64,000 nt of DNA. Source: Pseudomonas saliphila. Lineage in GTDB: Bacteria; Pseudomonadota; Gammaproteobacteria; Pseudomonadales; Pseudomonadaceae. Shown here piece after piece: positions 43,509-53,258 of the stretch; position 1 is the stretch's first letter; the number at the start of each line of letters is the position of its first letter. Both the position numbers and the translations under genes were made by a program. The stretch spans positions 255-64,254 of the forward strand of contig NZ_VTVA01000017.1 of assembly GCF_008638345.1 (NCBI RefSeq), given 5' to 3'. Under the pieces are notes generated by a model. That model had not been told where the DNA came from, did not search any database, and saw only the letters and a list, made by a program, of their open reading frames with translations.

Positions 43509-44705
43509 ATGACGACCAACCCCGCACATCCTGCGGAACATAGCTGGCAGATCTTTCTGATATTCCTGCGTCTGGGCCTGACCTCCTTCGGCGGACCGGT
43601 GGCTCACCTGGGCTACTTCCGCGAGGAGTTCGTCAATCGACGCCGTTGGCTCAGCGAGAAAAGCTATGCTGATCTGGTTGCGCTATGCCAGTTCCTGCCT
43701 GGCCCGGCGAGCAGTCAGGTCGGCATGGCGCTGGGACTGACACGCGGCGGTTACCCCGGAGTGGTTGCGGCATGGTGCGGATTTACCTTGCCCTCGGCGA
43801 TGTTACTCATCGCTTTTGCCCTGGGACTGAATGCCTGGGGTGAGGCGCTGCCCGGCGGCGTGCTGGACGGGCTCAAGATTGTTGCCGTGGCGGTGGTGGC
43901 GCAGGCGGTCTGGGGCATGGGCCGCAATCTGTGCCCGGACACACCGCGCATCAGCCTCATGCTGGCGGCTACCTGTCTGGTGCTGCTGATGCACAATCCG
44001 CTCGCTCAGGTAGCGGTCATTGTCATCGCCGGTCTCCTCGGCACATGGCTGTTCACGCCGCCTGCCGATACCGAACATGAGGCCTTGCCGGTCGCAGTGA
44101 GCCGACGCGCGGGCAGTCTCTGGTTGACGCTCTTCGCCGTGCTCTTACTGGGATTGCCGCTGCTTGCTGGCGCCTTTGCGTCGCAAACGCTGGCGCTGGT
44201 TGACGCTTTTTATCGCAGCGGGTCGCTGGTATTCGGCGGCGGCCATGTCGTACTGCCGCTGCTGCAGGCCGAGGTCGTGCCGCCCGGCTGGGTCGACAAC
44301 AATACCTTTCTGGCCGGGTATGGCGCCGCTCAGGCAGTACCCGGCCCGCTCTTTACCTTCGCCGCCTACCTTGGCGCCTCAATGAACAGCGCGCCGAGCG
44401 GTTGGCTTGGCGGACTGATTGCCTTGCTGGCGATCTTCCTGCCGTCGTTCCTGCTGATCGCCGGCGCCCTGCCGTTCTGGGAAGCCTTGCGTCGCCGTCG
44501 GCGCGTGCAGGCGGCGCTCATGGGTATCAATGCCGCGGTGGTGGGGCTGTTACTGGCGGCGCTGTACGATCCGGTGTGGACCAGCGCGATTCACGACCCA
44601 GCGGATTTTGCTTTGGCCTTGGCTGCGCTCATCGCGCTGACCCGCTGGAAGATGCCTGCGTGGCTGGTGGTGCTGGGCTGTGGCGTCATCGGCATCGTGA
44701 TCTGA
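43509..44705 (+). CDS. chrA: Chromate transporter ChrA
   Basis: A 398 aa CHR-family (long form) membrane protein, two homologous halves of about five helices. The N-terminal half has FLRLGLTSFGGPVAHLGYFREEFV with EKSYADLVALCQFLPGPASSQ. The C-terminal half has FYRSGSLVFGGGHVVLPLL with AAQAVPGPLFTFAAYLG. AAGAGG nine bases upstream selects the ATG at 43509 over the in-frame TTG at 43503. It exports chromate or related oxyanions. No ChrB regulator is adjacent. Confidence 0.94.
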   Translation: MTTNPAHPAEHSWQIFLIFLRLGLTSFGGPVAHLGYFREEFVNRRRWLSEKSYADLVALCQFLPGPASSQVGMALGLTRGGYPGVVAAWCGFTLPSAMLLIAFALGLNAWGEALPGGVLDGLKIVAVAVVAQAVWGMGRNLCPDTPRISLMLAATCLVLLMHNPLAQVAVIVIAGLLGTWLFTPPADTEHEALPVAVSRRAGSLWLTLFAVLLLGLPLLAGAFASQTLALVDAFYRSGSLVFGGGHVVLPLLQAEVVPPGWVDNNTFLAGYGAAQAVPGPLFTFAAYLGASMNSAPSGWLGGLIALLAIFLPSFLLIAGALPFWEALRRRRRVQAALMGINAAVVGLLLAALYDPVWTSAIHDPADFALALAALIALTRWKMPAWLVVLGCGVIGIVI

Positions 44706-44871
44706 GCCGCCCCGCCTGAGCGGGCGCCTGCTGCACGCTCATCGGTCTGCCCTGTTACTCATCGCACTTAAGACGTAGAATACGCGGTTCGCTTTTCCGA
44801 CTCGCTTTTCCGGTGCTCCCTTCTGTACGCCGGCCGGCACCGACTTCTCTCTTTTCCCGCAGGGCTTCATC

Positions 44872-46461
44872 TTGATTTCAACCGCGAATATCACCATGCA
44901 ATTCGGGGCAAAACCCCTTTTCGAGAACGTTTCCGTCAAATTCACCGGCGGCAATCGCTACGGTCTGATCGGCGCCAACGGCAGTGGCAAGTCGACGTTC
45001 ATGAAAATTCTCGGCGGAGATCTGGAGCCTTCTGGCGGTCAGGTTATGCTCGAACCCAACGTGCGCCTCGGCAAGCTGCGCCAGGATCAGTTCGCTTATG
45101 AAGACTTCAGCGTGCTGGATACGGTGATCATGGGCCATGAAGAGCTATGGAAAGTGCATGCCGAGCGCGATCGCATCTATTCGCTCCCGGAAATGAGCGA
45201 AGCGGACGGCATGAAGGTGGCCGAACTGGAAACCGAATTTGCCGAGATGGACGGCTACACCGCCGAGTCCCGCGCCGGCGAATTGCTGCTGGGCCTGGGT
45301 ATTCCGCTGGATCAGCATGGCGGCCCGATGAGCGAGGTCGCTCCAGGCTGGAAACTCCGGGTATTGCTGGCGCAGGCGCTGTTTTCCAATCCGGAAGTAC
45401 TGCTGCTCGACGAGCCGACCAACCACCTGGACATCAACACCATCCGCTGGCTGGAAGGCATACTGACCTCGCGCAACAGCACCATGATCATCATTTCCCA
45501 CGACCGCCACTTCCTGAACAGTGTGTGTACGCACATGGCTGACCTGGATTTCCGCGAGCTGCGGCTGTTCCCCGGCAACTATGACGAATACATGACCGCC
45601 TCGACTCAGGCCCGCGACCGCCTGCTCTCCGACAACGCCAAGAAGAAGGCGCAGATCGCCGAGCTGCAGACCTTTGTCAGCCGCTTCTCTGCCAACGCCT
45701 CCAAGGCCAAGCAGGCCACCAGCCGCGCCAAGCAGATCGACAAGATTCAGCTGGACGAGGTCAAGCCCTCCAGCCGCATCAGCCCTTTCATCCGCTTCGA
45801 GCAGAACAAGAAACTGCACCGCCAGGCCGTCATTCTGGACAAGGTCAGCCAGGGGTTTGATGGTGTGCCGTTGTTCAAGAACCTCAGCCTGCAGATCGAA
45901 GCCGGGGAACGGGTAGCCATCATCGGGCCCAACGGTGTTGGCAAGACCACCCTGCTACGCACCCTGGTACGCGAGATGGAGCCGCTGGCCGGCACCGTGA
46001 AATGGGCCGAGAGCGCTGACCTGGGCTACTTCGCCCAGGAGCACGGCGATGACTTCAAGTACGACTGCAACCTGTTCGAATGGATGTCGCAGTGGACCCA
46101 GGGTGGCGAGCAGATGGTACGCGGCACACTTGGCCGCATGCTGTTTTCCAACGACGACATCGACAAGTCGGTCAAGGTGATCTCCGGTGGCGAGCAGGGC
46201 CGCATGCTGTTCGGCAAGATGATCCTGAAAAGGGCCAATGTGATGATCATGGACGAACCCACCAACCACCTTGATATGGAATCCATCGAGGCGCTGAACC
46301 TGGCCCTGGACAATTACGACGGCACACTGATTTTCGTCAGCCATGACCGTGAGTTCGTCTCCAGTCTGGCCACGCGCATTATCGAGTTGTCCCCAGACGG
46401 CGTGACCGACTTCAGCGGCACCTACGAAGACTACCTGCGCGAGATTGGCATCGCCTCCTGA
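44872..46461 (+). CDS. ybiT: ABC-F family ATPase YbiT
   Basis: A 529 aa soluble protein with two ATP-binding cassettes joined by a charged helical linker. Walker A motifs are GANGSGKST and GPNGVGKTT. Signature/Walker B regions are [29 protein letters not shown] and [25 protein letters not shown]. The sequence is close to E. coli YbiT throughout. ABC-F proteins bind the ribosomal E site and modulate elongation; YbiT's own role is not settled. The start is a TTG at 44872, where homology begins. It converges on the DUF1294 gene with a three-base gap. Confidence 0.93.
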   Translation: MISTANITMQFGAKPLFENVSVKFTGGNRYGLIGANGSGKSTFMKILGGDLEPSGGQVMLEPNVRLGKLRQDQFAYEDFSVLDTVIMGHEELWKVHAERDRIYSLPEMSEADGMKVAELETEFAEMDGYTAESRAGELLLGLGIPLDQHGGPMSEVAPGWKLRVLLAQALFSNPEVLLLDEPTNHLDINTIRWLEGILTSRNSTMIIISHDRHFLNSVCTHMADLDFRELRLFPGNYDEYMTASTQARDRLLSDNAKKKAQIAELQTFVSRFSANASKAKQATSRAKQIDKIQLDEVKPSSRISPFIRFEQNKKLHRQAVILDKVSQGFDGVPLFKNLSLQIEAGERVAIIGPNGVGKTTLLRTLVREMEPLAGTVKWAESADLGYFAQEHGDDFKYDCNLFEWMSQWTQGGEQMVRGTLGRMLFSNDDIDKSVKVISGGEQGRMLFGKMILKRANVMIMDEPTNHLDMESIEALNLALDNYDGTLIFVSHDREFVSSLATRIIELSPDGVTDFSGTYEDYLREIGIAS

Positions 46462-46464
46462 GCT

Positions 46465-46944
46465 TCAACTGAAGAACGGGCGCACCCACTCACCCAGGGC
46501 GCGCCCGTCCAGCACCAACCAGTCGATCCAGAACAGCTGATGCAGCAAGATGATCAGCCAGAACACCAGCTGATAGGACAGCTTGCGCGTCTTGTGTCGC
46601 AATACCTGTTGCGCCACCAGCGCCCCAGGCCAACCGCCCAGAGCTTCCGCCAGATGCAGCCGTTTTTCCGGGATGCGCTGGCGCGACGCGATGGCGCTGC
46701 CCTTGTCGGATCGATACATCAGGTAGCTGATAACACTCCCCACGATGTAGATCGCCAGTGGCCAGTAAATCGCACCACCAGCCAGCTGTAGCGAACCGAC
46801 CAGCGGCAACCCGCACAACAGCCCCAACGCCACCAGCTTGAACGTCCGGTGCTGAACACCCGCCCTACCCGGCTGATGTCGCCGGTTACCGGCCGCTTGT
46901 GATCTGGCACCCGGCTTGCGCGGCGGTTCTGCTGCTCGTCCCAT
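46465..46944 (-). CDS. DUF1294 membrane protein
   Basis: A 159 aa protein with a basic N-terminal 30 residues, then hydrophobic segments at about 36-75 and 125-140. YLMYRSDKGSAIASRQRIPEKRLHLAEALGGWPGAL with the nearby HKTRKLSYQ is the DUF1294 signature. In many genomes this domain is fused to a cold-shock domain; here the cold-shock part is absent and replaced by a short basic tail. Function unknown. Confidence 0.88.
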   Translation of the reverse strand: MGRAAEPPRKPGARSQAAGNRRHQPGRAGVQHRTFKLVALGLLCGLPLVGSLQLAGGAIYWPLAIYIVGSVISYLMYRSDKGSAIASRQRIPEKRLHLAEALGGWPGALVAQQVLRHKTRKLSYQLVFWLIILLHQLFWIDWLVLDGRALGEWVRPFFS

Positions 46945-47108
46945 TGTTTTCCTCTCTATCCCTATCCGCCCCAGCGAATCTGTGGTGATTTTGCGCTACG
47001 CTTTCATTCATTGACAGCGCGCCGCCCGGCAGGACGCCGGGCCGGCACCTTCAGGCAAAGCGATGGTCAATATGGTTCAGACAGGACATCCAACTGAAAG
47101 GCGACGAC

Positions 47109-47480
47109 ATGCAGAATAATCAGCGCGAACAAGGACAGATCGAGCGAGCACTCGTCTCTGCATTGACCGAGGCCTGCGAGACCGCAAAAAGCGAAATAGT
47201 GGGCTTCTCATGGCTTACCCACGAAGTCGAGCGTCATGCCTTTCCATCCAGCCTGCAGATTATCTGGGTCTTCGATATCCGCGAAAATCTCACCCGCGCA
47301 CTCGAAAGCGGTCAGGGCAAACGCATGTATCAACTGAGCGCTGACGCGCTGAAAGAGGCCGGTATCGCCCTCAGCAATGTGGAAGCCCATGTCCGTTTTG
47401 ACACGGAGGAAGACTGTGCCCGGGTTAACGGCGGCGACTGGCAGTCCCGACTGGCGTCGCTGCGCTCTGCCACCCCCTGA
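47109..47480 (+). CDS. Conserved hypothetical protein
   Basis: A 123 aa soluble protein with a preceding AGGCGAC ribosome-like site. It contains GFSWLTHEVERHAFPSSLQIIWVFD and VEAHVRFDTEEDCARVNGGDW. I recall similar short proteins in pseudomonads annotated loosely as Fis-like regulators, but there is no helix-turn-helix I can recognise. It stands 107 bp before the DksA-like gene on the same strand. Function unknown. Confidence 0.7.
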   Translation: MQNNQREQGQIERALVSALTEACETAKSEIVGFSWLTHEVERHAFPSSLQIIWVFDIRENLTRALESGQGKRMYQLSADALKEAGIALSNVEAHVRFDTEEDCARVNGGDWQSRLASLRSATP

Positions 47481-47587
47481 TCCCCAGCAATGGAGCGCAC
47501 TAGCGCGCAACAGCGTTGCGCGCGGAACTTAAGCCGGCGGTTAATCTCAGATATGAGCCTCAAGCCACCTGAACAAGGCCAACTACC

Positions 47588-48007
47588 ATGAGCGAAACAG
47601 CACTCACAACCGAGCAATTGCTAGCCCAGCCCGAAGCCGATTACATGAATGAGGGCCAACTGGCGTTCTTTCAGAAGCTGCTACTGGAGCAGCGCGCTGA
47701 TCTGCAAGCGCGCATCGACGCCGAGTTCAAGGCGTTACGTGACTACGAGCCGAACACAGACATTGCTGATAGCGGCAGCGCCGAAGAACAACGCCAATGG
47801 CAACTGCGCCTGCTCGAACGGGAAAAGAAGCTGCTCGACAAGATTGACCAGGCCCTCGATCGTATCGCCGACGGCAGCTACGGCTGGTGCGCCGAGACCG
47901 GCGAACCCATTGGGCTGAAACGGCTGCTGCTACGCCCGACCGCTACGCTTTCCATCGAAGCCAAGGAACGCGAAGAAGAGATGGAAAAGCACCTGCGCGA
48001 GGCCTGA
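47588..48007 (+). CDS. Zinc-independent DksA paralogue (DksA2-like)
   Basis: A 139 aa TraR/DksA protein that should enter the RNA polymerase secondary channel and act with ppGpp. The coiled coil (about 24-95) has a tip reading NTDIADSGSAEEQ. The four zinc positions are C101, T104, S122 and A125, so the canonical Cys4 site is lost and the fold must be zinc-free, as known for P. aeruginosa DksA2. P. aeruginosa dksA2 is Zur-repressed under zinc sufficiency, but I see no Zur box in the 107 bp upstream here. Confidence 0.9.
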   Translation: MSETALTTEQLLAQPEADYMNEGQLAFFQKLLLEQRADLQARIDAEFKALRDYEPNTDIADSGSAEEQRQWQLRLLEREKKLLDKIDQALDRIADGSYGWCAETGEPIGLKRLLLRPTATLSIEAKEREEEMEKHLREA

Positions 48008-48058
48008 GCAGTCCACGCGAACTCTTCGCCGGACAGCGCGCCGGCGAAGATGCGCGGG

Positions 48059-48430
48059 TTACTTCACCAGCTGGCGCGACGTCTCCAGGTACTCTGACCC
48101 CTTCTCCTTCACTGTCGCAGCGTCCGACTTTTCGGAGGCGACATGCACCTCTTCCAGCGTTTCCGCCAGATCCTCAAGTTCATCCTGGATTTTCGCCAAG
48201 GCGTTTTCCAGCGTGTAGGTCAGCTCGTGCACTTCATGCAGCTCTGCAGCGGTCAGCTCGTCCTGTTCAACCAGGGCGGACAGCTTCTCATTGTATTCAG
48301 AAAAATTGCTCACCGCCTGCGGCAGTGTCTCCGCGGCCTCTCCCTTGAAGTGGTCCGGGCGCTCGCTAGCCATGAGCGTCGGGCTAGCCAGAGTAATCAG
48401 CGCAGCCACGATCAATCCGCGTGCTTTCAT
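48059..48430 (-). CDS. Small secreted helical protein (DUF6746-like)
   Basis: A 123 aa protein with a signal peptide (about 1-22, cleaved after TLMAS) and a mature chain rich in Glu, Leu and Ala predicted to be helical (NEKLSALVEQDELTAAELHE, then ALAKIQDELEDLAETLEEVH). It resembles a short periplasmic family in marine gammaproteobacteria that I associate with DUF6746. The ATG at 48430 fits the signal peptide; the frame back to 48523 is discarded. Function unknown. Confidence 0.75.
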   Translation of the reverse strand: MKARGLIVAALITLASPTLMASERPDHFKGEAAETLPQAVSNFSEYNEKLSALVEQDELTAAELHEVHELTYTLENALAKIQDELEDLAETLEEVHVASEKSDAATVKEKGSEYLETSRQLVK

Positions 48431-48602
48431 GTGTCGATCCTTGCGTAGTGGGTTCGAAGGGAACGATAGCATAATGCGAATTATTATCAATACGATCCTT
48501 GCGCTATTGTCACACCTGCTCAAATCGCTGTAATCACCCTGTCATGCGGTATTGGCCAATATAGGACGTGCGATATGGCATACACGTTCACGGAGCAAAC
48601 CC

Positions 48603-48800
48603 ATGACGTTCCAACCAGATAATGCAACCGACAGCACCAGCACCCAGCGTCGTCAGCGTCGCCTCGAGCAGGACAAAAAACGCATGGCCTATCGACGCGC
48701 CATTGAGGACTACCGTGACGGTCAGGTCCTGCACAAGCAGGTCTGTGACTTTCACGATCTGCTCGGCAGCCAGCTGCGCGATTCGAGCCACTGGTATTAG
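48603..48800 (+). CDS. Small basic hypothetical protein
   Basis: A 65 aa protein with a Ser/Thr/Gln-rich start and a central basic region RRQRRLEQDKKRMAYRRAIEDYRDG. It ends at 48800, two bases before the convergent LysR gene's stop. CGGAGC precedes the ATG at 48603. Size and charge recall short Pseudomonas proteins linked to envelope integrity, but I cannot assign a family. Confidence 0.6.
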   Translation: MTFQPDNATDSTSTQRRQRRLEQDKKRMAYRRAIEDYRDGQVLHKQVCDFHDLLGSQLRDSSHWY

Positions 48801-48802
48801 AT

Positions 48803-49738
48803 TCAGGTGGTGAAGCGCGCTGCCAGCTCGCGGATCAGTGCTCGCTCCTCGCGCATGAACGCCAGAAAAGCCTCTGCCACGGGGCTTAGGCGCTTGCCTC
48901 GGGCATGCACGGCGCACCAGCTGCGATAAAGCGGCAGCTCGCTGAAATCCAGTTGCACCAGCTCGCCGCTGCGCAGAAAGGGCGCCGCGGCATGCTGGGT
49001 GACCAGCGTCACGCCCAAGCCGGCCAATGCGCCCTGGATAATCGAATCGCCGGAACCCAACTGCAGCACGCGGCGTGGATGCACACGCTTTTCATCCAGA
49101 TACTCGTCCGCTGCTTTTTGCGTGCCCGAACCCGGCTCGCGCTGCAGCAGTACATGCTGTTCCAGTTCCGCGAGCGCCAGGCCCGTGCGCCCGGCCAATG
49201 GATGATCCGGCCGCGCCACCGCGATGATCGGATTGTTCAGAAAGGGGAAGAACTCCAGCGCCCGATCCTCCGGCACCAGTGCCATCAGCACCACGTCATC
49301 ACGGTTATCCTGCAGGCGCTGTATCACCTGAGTTCGGCGCGTCACCTCCAGACGGAAGCTCACGTCCGGATAGCGCTGCAAAAAGGCGGCGAGAAGATGC
49401 GGCGTCAGGTACTGAAGGCTGCTGACGACCGCGATGCGCAACTCACCGCGCAGACTGCCCTTGAGCGTCGATAAGCTCATGTCGAGGTTGTCGAGCCGCT
49501 GAAACACATCTTCGCTCGCCTTCAGCAGATGATTTGCCGCCTCGGTGAGATACAGCTTGCGCCCGACATATTCAAACAGCGCGGCACCCACCAGCTCTTC
49601 CAGTTGTCTGATCTGCTGACTGACCGCCGATTGCGTCAGCGCCATCTCGTCGGCCGCGCGGCTGTAGGACAGCGTATGACAGACCGCGCGGAAGACCTGT
49701 AACTGGCGCAAGGTGATTCGCCACAATGATCGACGCAT
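48803..49738 (-). CDS. pycR: LysR-family regulator PycR
   Basis: A 311 aa LysR regulator. The helix-turn-helix is ALTQSAVSQQIRQLEELVGAALFEY (residues about 33-57), and the C-terminal effector domain contains RRTQVIQRLQDNRDDVVLMALVPED. It is divergent from pycA, as in P. aeruginosa where PycR (PA5437) controls pyruvate carboxylase and affects virulence and lipid metabolism. AAGGA lies five bases before the ATG. A perfect 16 bp palindrome lies in the shared intergenic region. Confidence 0.92.
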   Translation of the reverse strand: MRRSLWRITLRQLQVFRAVCHTLSYSRAADEMALTQSAVSQQIRQLEELVGAALFEYVGRKLYLTEAANHLLKASEDVFQRLDNLDMSLSTLKGSLRGELRIAVVSSLQYLTPHLLAAFLQRYPDVSFRLEVTRRTQVIQRLQDNRDDVVLMALVPEDRALEFFPFLNNPIIAVARPDHPLAGRTGLALAELEQHVLLQREPGSGTQKAADEYLDEKRVHPRRVLQLGSGDSIIQGALAGLGVTLVTQHAAAPFLRSGELVQLDFSELPLYRSWCAVHARGKRLSPVAEAFLAFMREERALIRELAARFTT

Positions 49739-49773
49739 AACATTCCTTAAAGGTTTTGAACCCAGCTAGATAC

Positions 49774-49789
49774 ATTAGTAATTACTAAT
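49774..49789. promoter_or_regulatory. Candidate PycR operator
   Basis: ATTAGTAATTACTAAT is a perfect 16 bp palindrome. It is AT-rich against a GC-rich background and contains the T-N11-A pattern of LysR-type sites. It lies 36 bp before pycR and 123 bp before pycA. Confidence 0.6.
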
Positions 49790-49911
49790 ACCTTGCGCAA
49801 TTATTATTCGTTTCTCTCCGCGCACCACCAGGCGTAAGTTGATCAAGGTCTTCACGCGTCAGGGCCGTGACGCCGTGTTGACCTTTCCGACCACCCTCAG
49901 GAGGAACGGCC

Positions 49912-51327
49912 ATGATCAAGAAAATACTCATCGCCAACCGCGGTGAAATTGCCGTCAGAATCGTGCGCGCCTGCGCCGAGCTGAATATTCGCTCGGTCGC
50001 CATCTATGCCGAGGCCGATCGGTACGCATTGCACGTCAAACGCGCCGACGAAGCCTATAACGTTGGCAGCGACCCGCTGGCGGGTTATCTGAACCCGCGC
50101 CAGCTGGTCAATCTGGCGGTGGAAACCGGCTGCGATGCGCTGCATCCGGGCTATGGCTTCCTCTCCGAGAACGCCGAACTGGCAGAGATCTGCGTCGAAC
50201 GCGGTATCCGCTTCATTGGCCCGTCCGCAGAAGTCATTCGCCGCATGGGTGACAAGACCGAGGCCCGGCGCAGCATGATCAGGGCCGGCGTACCGGTAAC
50301 GCCCGGCACCGAAGGCAACCTGAGCGATCTGCAGAACGCGCTGGCCGAAGCCGAGCGTGTCGGCTACCCGATCATGCTCAAGGCCACCTCTGGCGGCGGC
50401 GGCCGCGGGATCCGCCGTTGCAACAATCAGCATGAACTGGAACAGGCGTGGCCCCGGGTCATATCCGAAGCGACCAAGGCCTTCGGCTCGGCGGACGTGT
50501 TCCTGGAGAAATGCATCGTCAATCCGCGTCACATCGAAGCGCAGATCCTCGCCGACAGCCACGGCAATACCGTGCATCTGTTCGAGCGCGACTGTTCGAT
50601 CCAGCGGCGCAACCAGAAGCTCATCGAGATCGCGCCCAGTCCGCAGCTGACGCCGGAGCAGCGCGCCTATATTGGCGACTTGTCAGTGCGCGCAGCCCAG
50701 GCAGTGGGTTACGAGAACGCCGGCACGGTGGAGTTTCTGCTGGCCGAGGGCGAGGTGTATTTCATGGAAATGAACACCCGCGTGCAGGTCGAACACACCA
50801 TCACCGAGCAGATCACCGGCATCGATATTGTCCGCGAGCAGATTCGCATCGCCTCGGGCCTGCCGCTGTCGGTGAAACAGGAGGACATCAAATATCAGGG
50901 TTATGCCATCCAGTTCCGCATCAACGCCGAGGATCCAAAGAACGACTTTCTGCCCTCCTTCGGCAAGATTACCCGTTACTACGCACCGGGCGGGCCTGGC
51001 GTGCGGGTGGATACCGCGATCTATACCGGCTATAGCATTCCGCCCTATTACGATTCGATGTGTCTGAAGCTGATTGTCTGGGCGCCAACCTGGGAAGAAG
51101 CGCTCGACAGAGGGCTGCGCGCACTGGATGACATGCACCTGCACGGGGTGAAGACCACCACGCAGTACTACCAGGAGATCCTGCGCAATCCGGAGTTCCG
51201 CACGGGCGTATTCGACACCAGCTTCGTCGAGACCCATCCCGAGCTCACGCGCTACTCCACCAAACGCAAGCCAGAGGAAATAGCCCTGGTGATCGCAACG
51301 GCCATTGCCGCACATGCCGGACTCTAA
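49912..51327 (+). CDS. pycA: Pyruvate carboxylase subunit A (biotin carboxylase)
   Basis: A 471 aa biotin carboxylase that charges biotin with bicarbonate using ATP. It starts IKKILIANRGEIAVRIVRA; the ATP-grasp loop is KATSGGGGRGIR; catalytic region MEMNTRVQVEHTITE is intact. AGGAGG is placed before the ATG. It works with PycB, encoded 91 bp downstream, to form the two-subunit pyruvate carboxylase typical of pseudomonads, supplying oxaloacetate for anaplerosis and gluconeogenesis. Confidence 0.96.
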   Translation: MIKKILIANRGEIAVRIVRACAELNIRSVAIYAEADRYALHVKRADEAYNVGSDPLAGYLNPRQLVNLAVETGCDALHPGYGFLSENAELAEICVERGIRFIGPSAEVIRRMGDKTEARRSMIRAGVPVTPGTEGNLSDLQNALAEAERVGYPIMLKATSGGGGRGIRRCNNQHELEQAWPRVISEATKAFGSADVFLEKCIVNPRHIEAQILADSHGNTVHLFERDCSIQRRNQKLIEIAPSPQLTPEQRAYIGDLSVRAAQAVGYENAGTVEFLLAEGEVYFMEMNTRVQVEHTITEQITGIDIVREQIRIASGLPLSVKQEDIKYQGYAIQFRINAEDPKNDFLPSFGKITRYYAPGGPGVRVDTAIYTGYSIPPYYDSMCLKLIVWAPTWEEALDRGLRALDDMHLHGVKTTTQYYQEILRNPEFRTGVFDTSFVETHPELTRYSTKRKPEEIALVIATAIAAHAGL

Positions 51328-51418
51328 CGATTAACTGCCGCTTGAGGCAGAAGGCGAAACGCCGGGGAAACCCAGGCAACGACCTTCCAACCTCAGGCCT
51401 TCAGCGAAGGAATAGATC

Positions 51419-53233
51419 ATGAATACCCCACGCAAGATCACTGTCACCGATACCGTGCTGCGCGACGCCCACCAGTCCTTGCTGGCCACCCGCATGCGCA
51501 CTGAAGACATGCTGCCGATCTGTCCGAAACTGGATCAGGTTGGCTACTGGTCGCTGGAAGTCTGGGGCGGCGCCACCTTCGATGCCTGCCTTCGTTTTCT
51601 CAAGGAAGACCCCTGGGAGCGTTTGCGTCAGTTGCGCGAAGCACTGCCCAACACGCGCCTGCAGATGCTGCTGCGCGGCCAGAACCTGCTCGGCTATCGC
51701 CACTACAGCGATGATGTGGTGCGCGCCTTCGTCAGCAAGGCCGCCGCCAACGGCATCGATGTGTTCCGCATCTTCGATGCGATGAACGATGTGCGCAACC
51801 TGCGTACCTCCATCGAAGCGGTGAAGGCAGCGGGCAAGCACGCCCAGGGCACCATCGCCTACACCACCTCGCCGGTGCATACCGTCGCGGCTTTCGTCGA
51901 ACAGGCCAAGCAGATGGAAGCCATGGGTTGCGATTCGCTGGCGATCAAGGATATGGCCGGCCTGCTGACGCCCTTCGCCACCGGTGAGCTGGTCAAGGCG
52001 CTGAAGAGCGAGCAGTCACTGCCGGTATATATCCATTCCCATGACACCGCCGGCCTGGCGGCCATGTGTCAGATCAAGGCTATCGAGAACGGCGCCGACC
52101 ATATCGACACGGCTATTTCGTCGCTGGCCTGGGGCACCAGCCATCCGGGCACCGAGTCGATGGTCGCTGCACTCAAGGGCACGCCATACGACACGGGGCT
52201 GGATCTGGAGCTGCTGCAGGACATCGGCCTGTACTTCCACGAGGTGCGCAAGAAGTACCACCAGTTCGAAAGCGAATTCACCGGGGTCGATACCCGCGTG
52301 CAGGTCAACCAGGTACCCGGCGGCATGATGTCCAACCTGGCCAACCAGCTGAAAGAACAGAACGCGCTGAACCGCATCCAGGAAGTATTCGAAGAAATCC
52401 CGCGGGTACGCGAGGACCTGGGCTTTCCGCCACTGGTGACGCCGACCTCGCAGATCGTCGGCACCCAGGCGGTATTCAACGTGCTGGCAGGCGAGCGCTA
52501 CAAAACCATCACCAACGAAGTGAAGCTCTACCTGCAGGGCCGTTATGGTCAGGCGCCGGGGCCCATCAATCAGGAGCTGCAGCGCCGCGCCATCGGCAAC
52601 GAACAGGTCATCGACGTGCGTCCGGCGGACCTTATCCAGCCGGAGATGGACAAACTGCGGACAGAGGCAGGCAGTATCGCCAGCAGCGAGGAAGATGTCC
52701 TGACCTATGCCATGTTCCCGGATATCGGGCGCAAGTTTCTGGAAGAGCGCGCCGCCGGTACGCTCAAGCCCGAGGAGCTGCTACCGCCGAACAGCGCCCA
52801 GGCCAAGCCGATGTCAGAGGACGGTGTGCCGACCGAGTTCATCATCGATGTGCATGGTGAGTCGTATCGGGTGGATATCACGGGTGTGAGCGTCAAGTCG
52901 ACCGGTAAGCGTCATTTTTACCTGAGCCTGGACGGCATGCCAGAGGAGGCGGTGTTCGAGCCACTCAATACCTTCACCGCCGGCGGCGAACCCAGCCATC
53001 GTCGCCAGGCCAGCCACCCCGGCCACGTTACCACCAGCATGCCGGGCAACGTTGTTGAAGTGCTGGTGGCGGTGGGTGATGCGGTCACCGCAGGCCAAGC
53101 GGTGCTGGTCAGCGAGGCGATGAAGATGGAAAGCGAAATTCAGGCCGCTATCGCCGGTACCGTCAAGGCGGTGAACGTGGCCAAGGGTGACCGGGTCAAT
53201 CCGGGTGAAATCCTAATTGAAATCGAAGCCTGA
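51419..53233 (+). CDS. pycB: Pyruvate carboxylase subunit B (carboxyltransferase and biotin carrier)
   Basis: A 604 aa subunit often labelled oxaloacetate decarboxylase alpha (OadA). The N-terminal TIM barrel starts TDTVLRDAHQSLLATRMR, with metal ligands in the HSHDTAGLA segment. A PYC/OADA conserved region follows (about 300-460). The C-terminal biotinyl domain carries AMKM, with the biotin lysine near residue 569. A Na+-pumping decarboxylase would need beta and gamma membrane subunits, which are absent, so the carboxylase role is preferred. GAAGGA precedes the ATG. Confidence 0.95.
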   Translation: MNTPRKITVTDTVLRDAHQSLLATRMRTEDMLPICPKLDQVGYWSLEVWGGATFDACLRFLKEDPWERLRQLREALPNTRLQMLLRGQNLLGYRHYSDDVVRAFVSKAAANGIDVFRIFDAMNDVRNLRTSIEAVKAAGKHAQGTIAYTTSPVHTVAAFVEQAKQMEAMGCDSLAIKDMAGLLTPFATGELVKALKSEQSLPVYIHSHDTAGLAAMCQIKAIENGADHIDTAISSLAWGTSHPGTESMVAALKGTPYDTGLDLELLQDIGLYFHEVRKKYHQFESEFTGVDTRVQVNQVPGGMMSNLANQLKEQNALNRIQEVFEEIPRVREDLGFPPLVTPTSQIVGTQAVFNVLAGERYKTITNEVKLYLQGRYGQAPGPINQELQRRAIGNEQVIDVRPADLIQPEMDKLRTEAGSIASSEEDVLTYAMFPDIGRKFLEERAAGTLKPEELLPPNSAQAKPMSEDGVPTEFIIDVHGESYRVDITGVSVKSTGKRHFYLSLDGMPEEAVFEPLNTFTAGGEPSHRRQASHPGHVTTSMPGNVVEVLVAVGDAVTAGQAVLVSEAMKMESEIQAAIAGTVKAVNVAKGDRVNPGEILIEIEA

Positions 53234-53258
53234 GCGGCGGGACAACTGGGGATCAACT

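Noticed and set aside
51419..53233. PycB as the alpha subunit of a sodium-pumping oxaloacetate decarboxylase
   Set aside because: No beta or gamma membrane subunit genes are present, and the partner next door is a biotin carboxylase.
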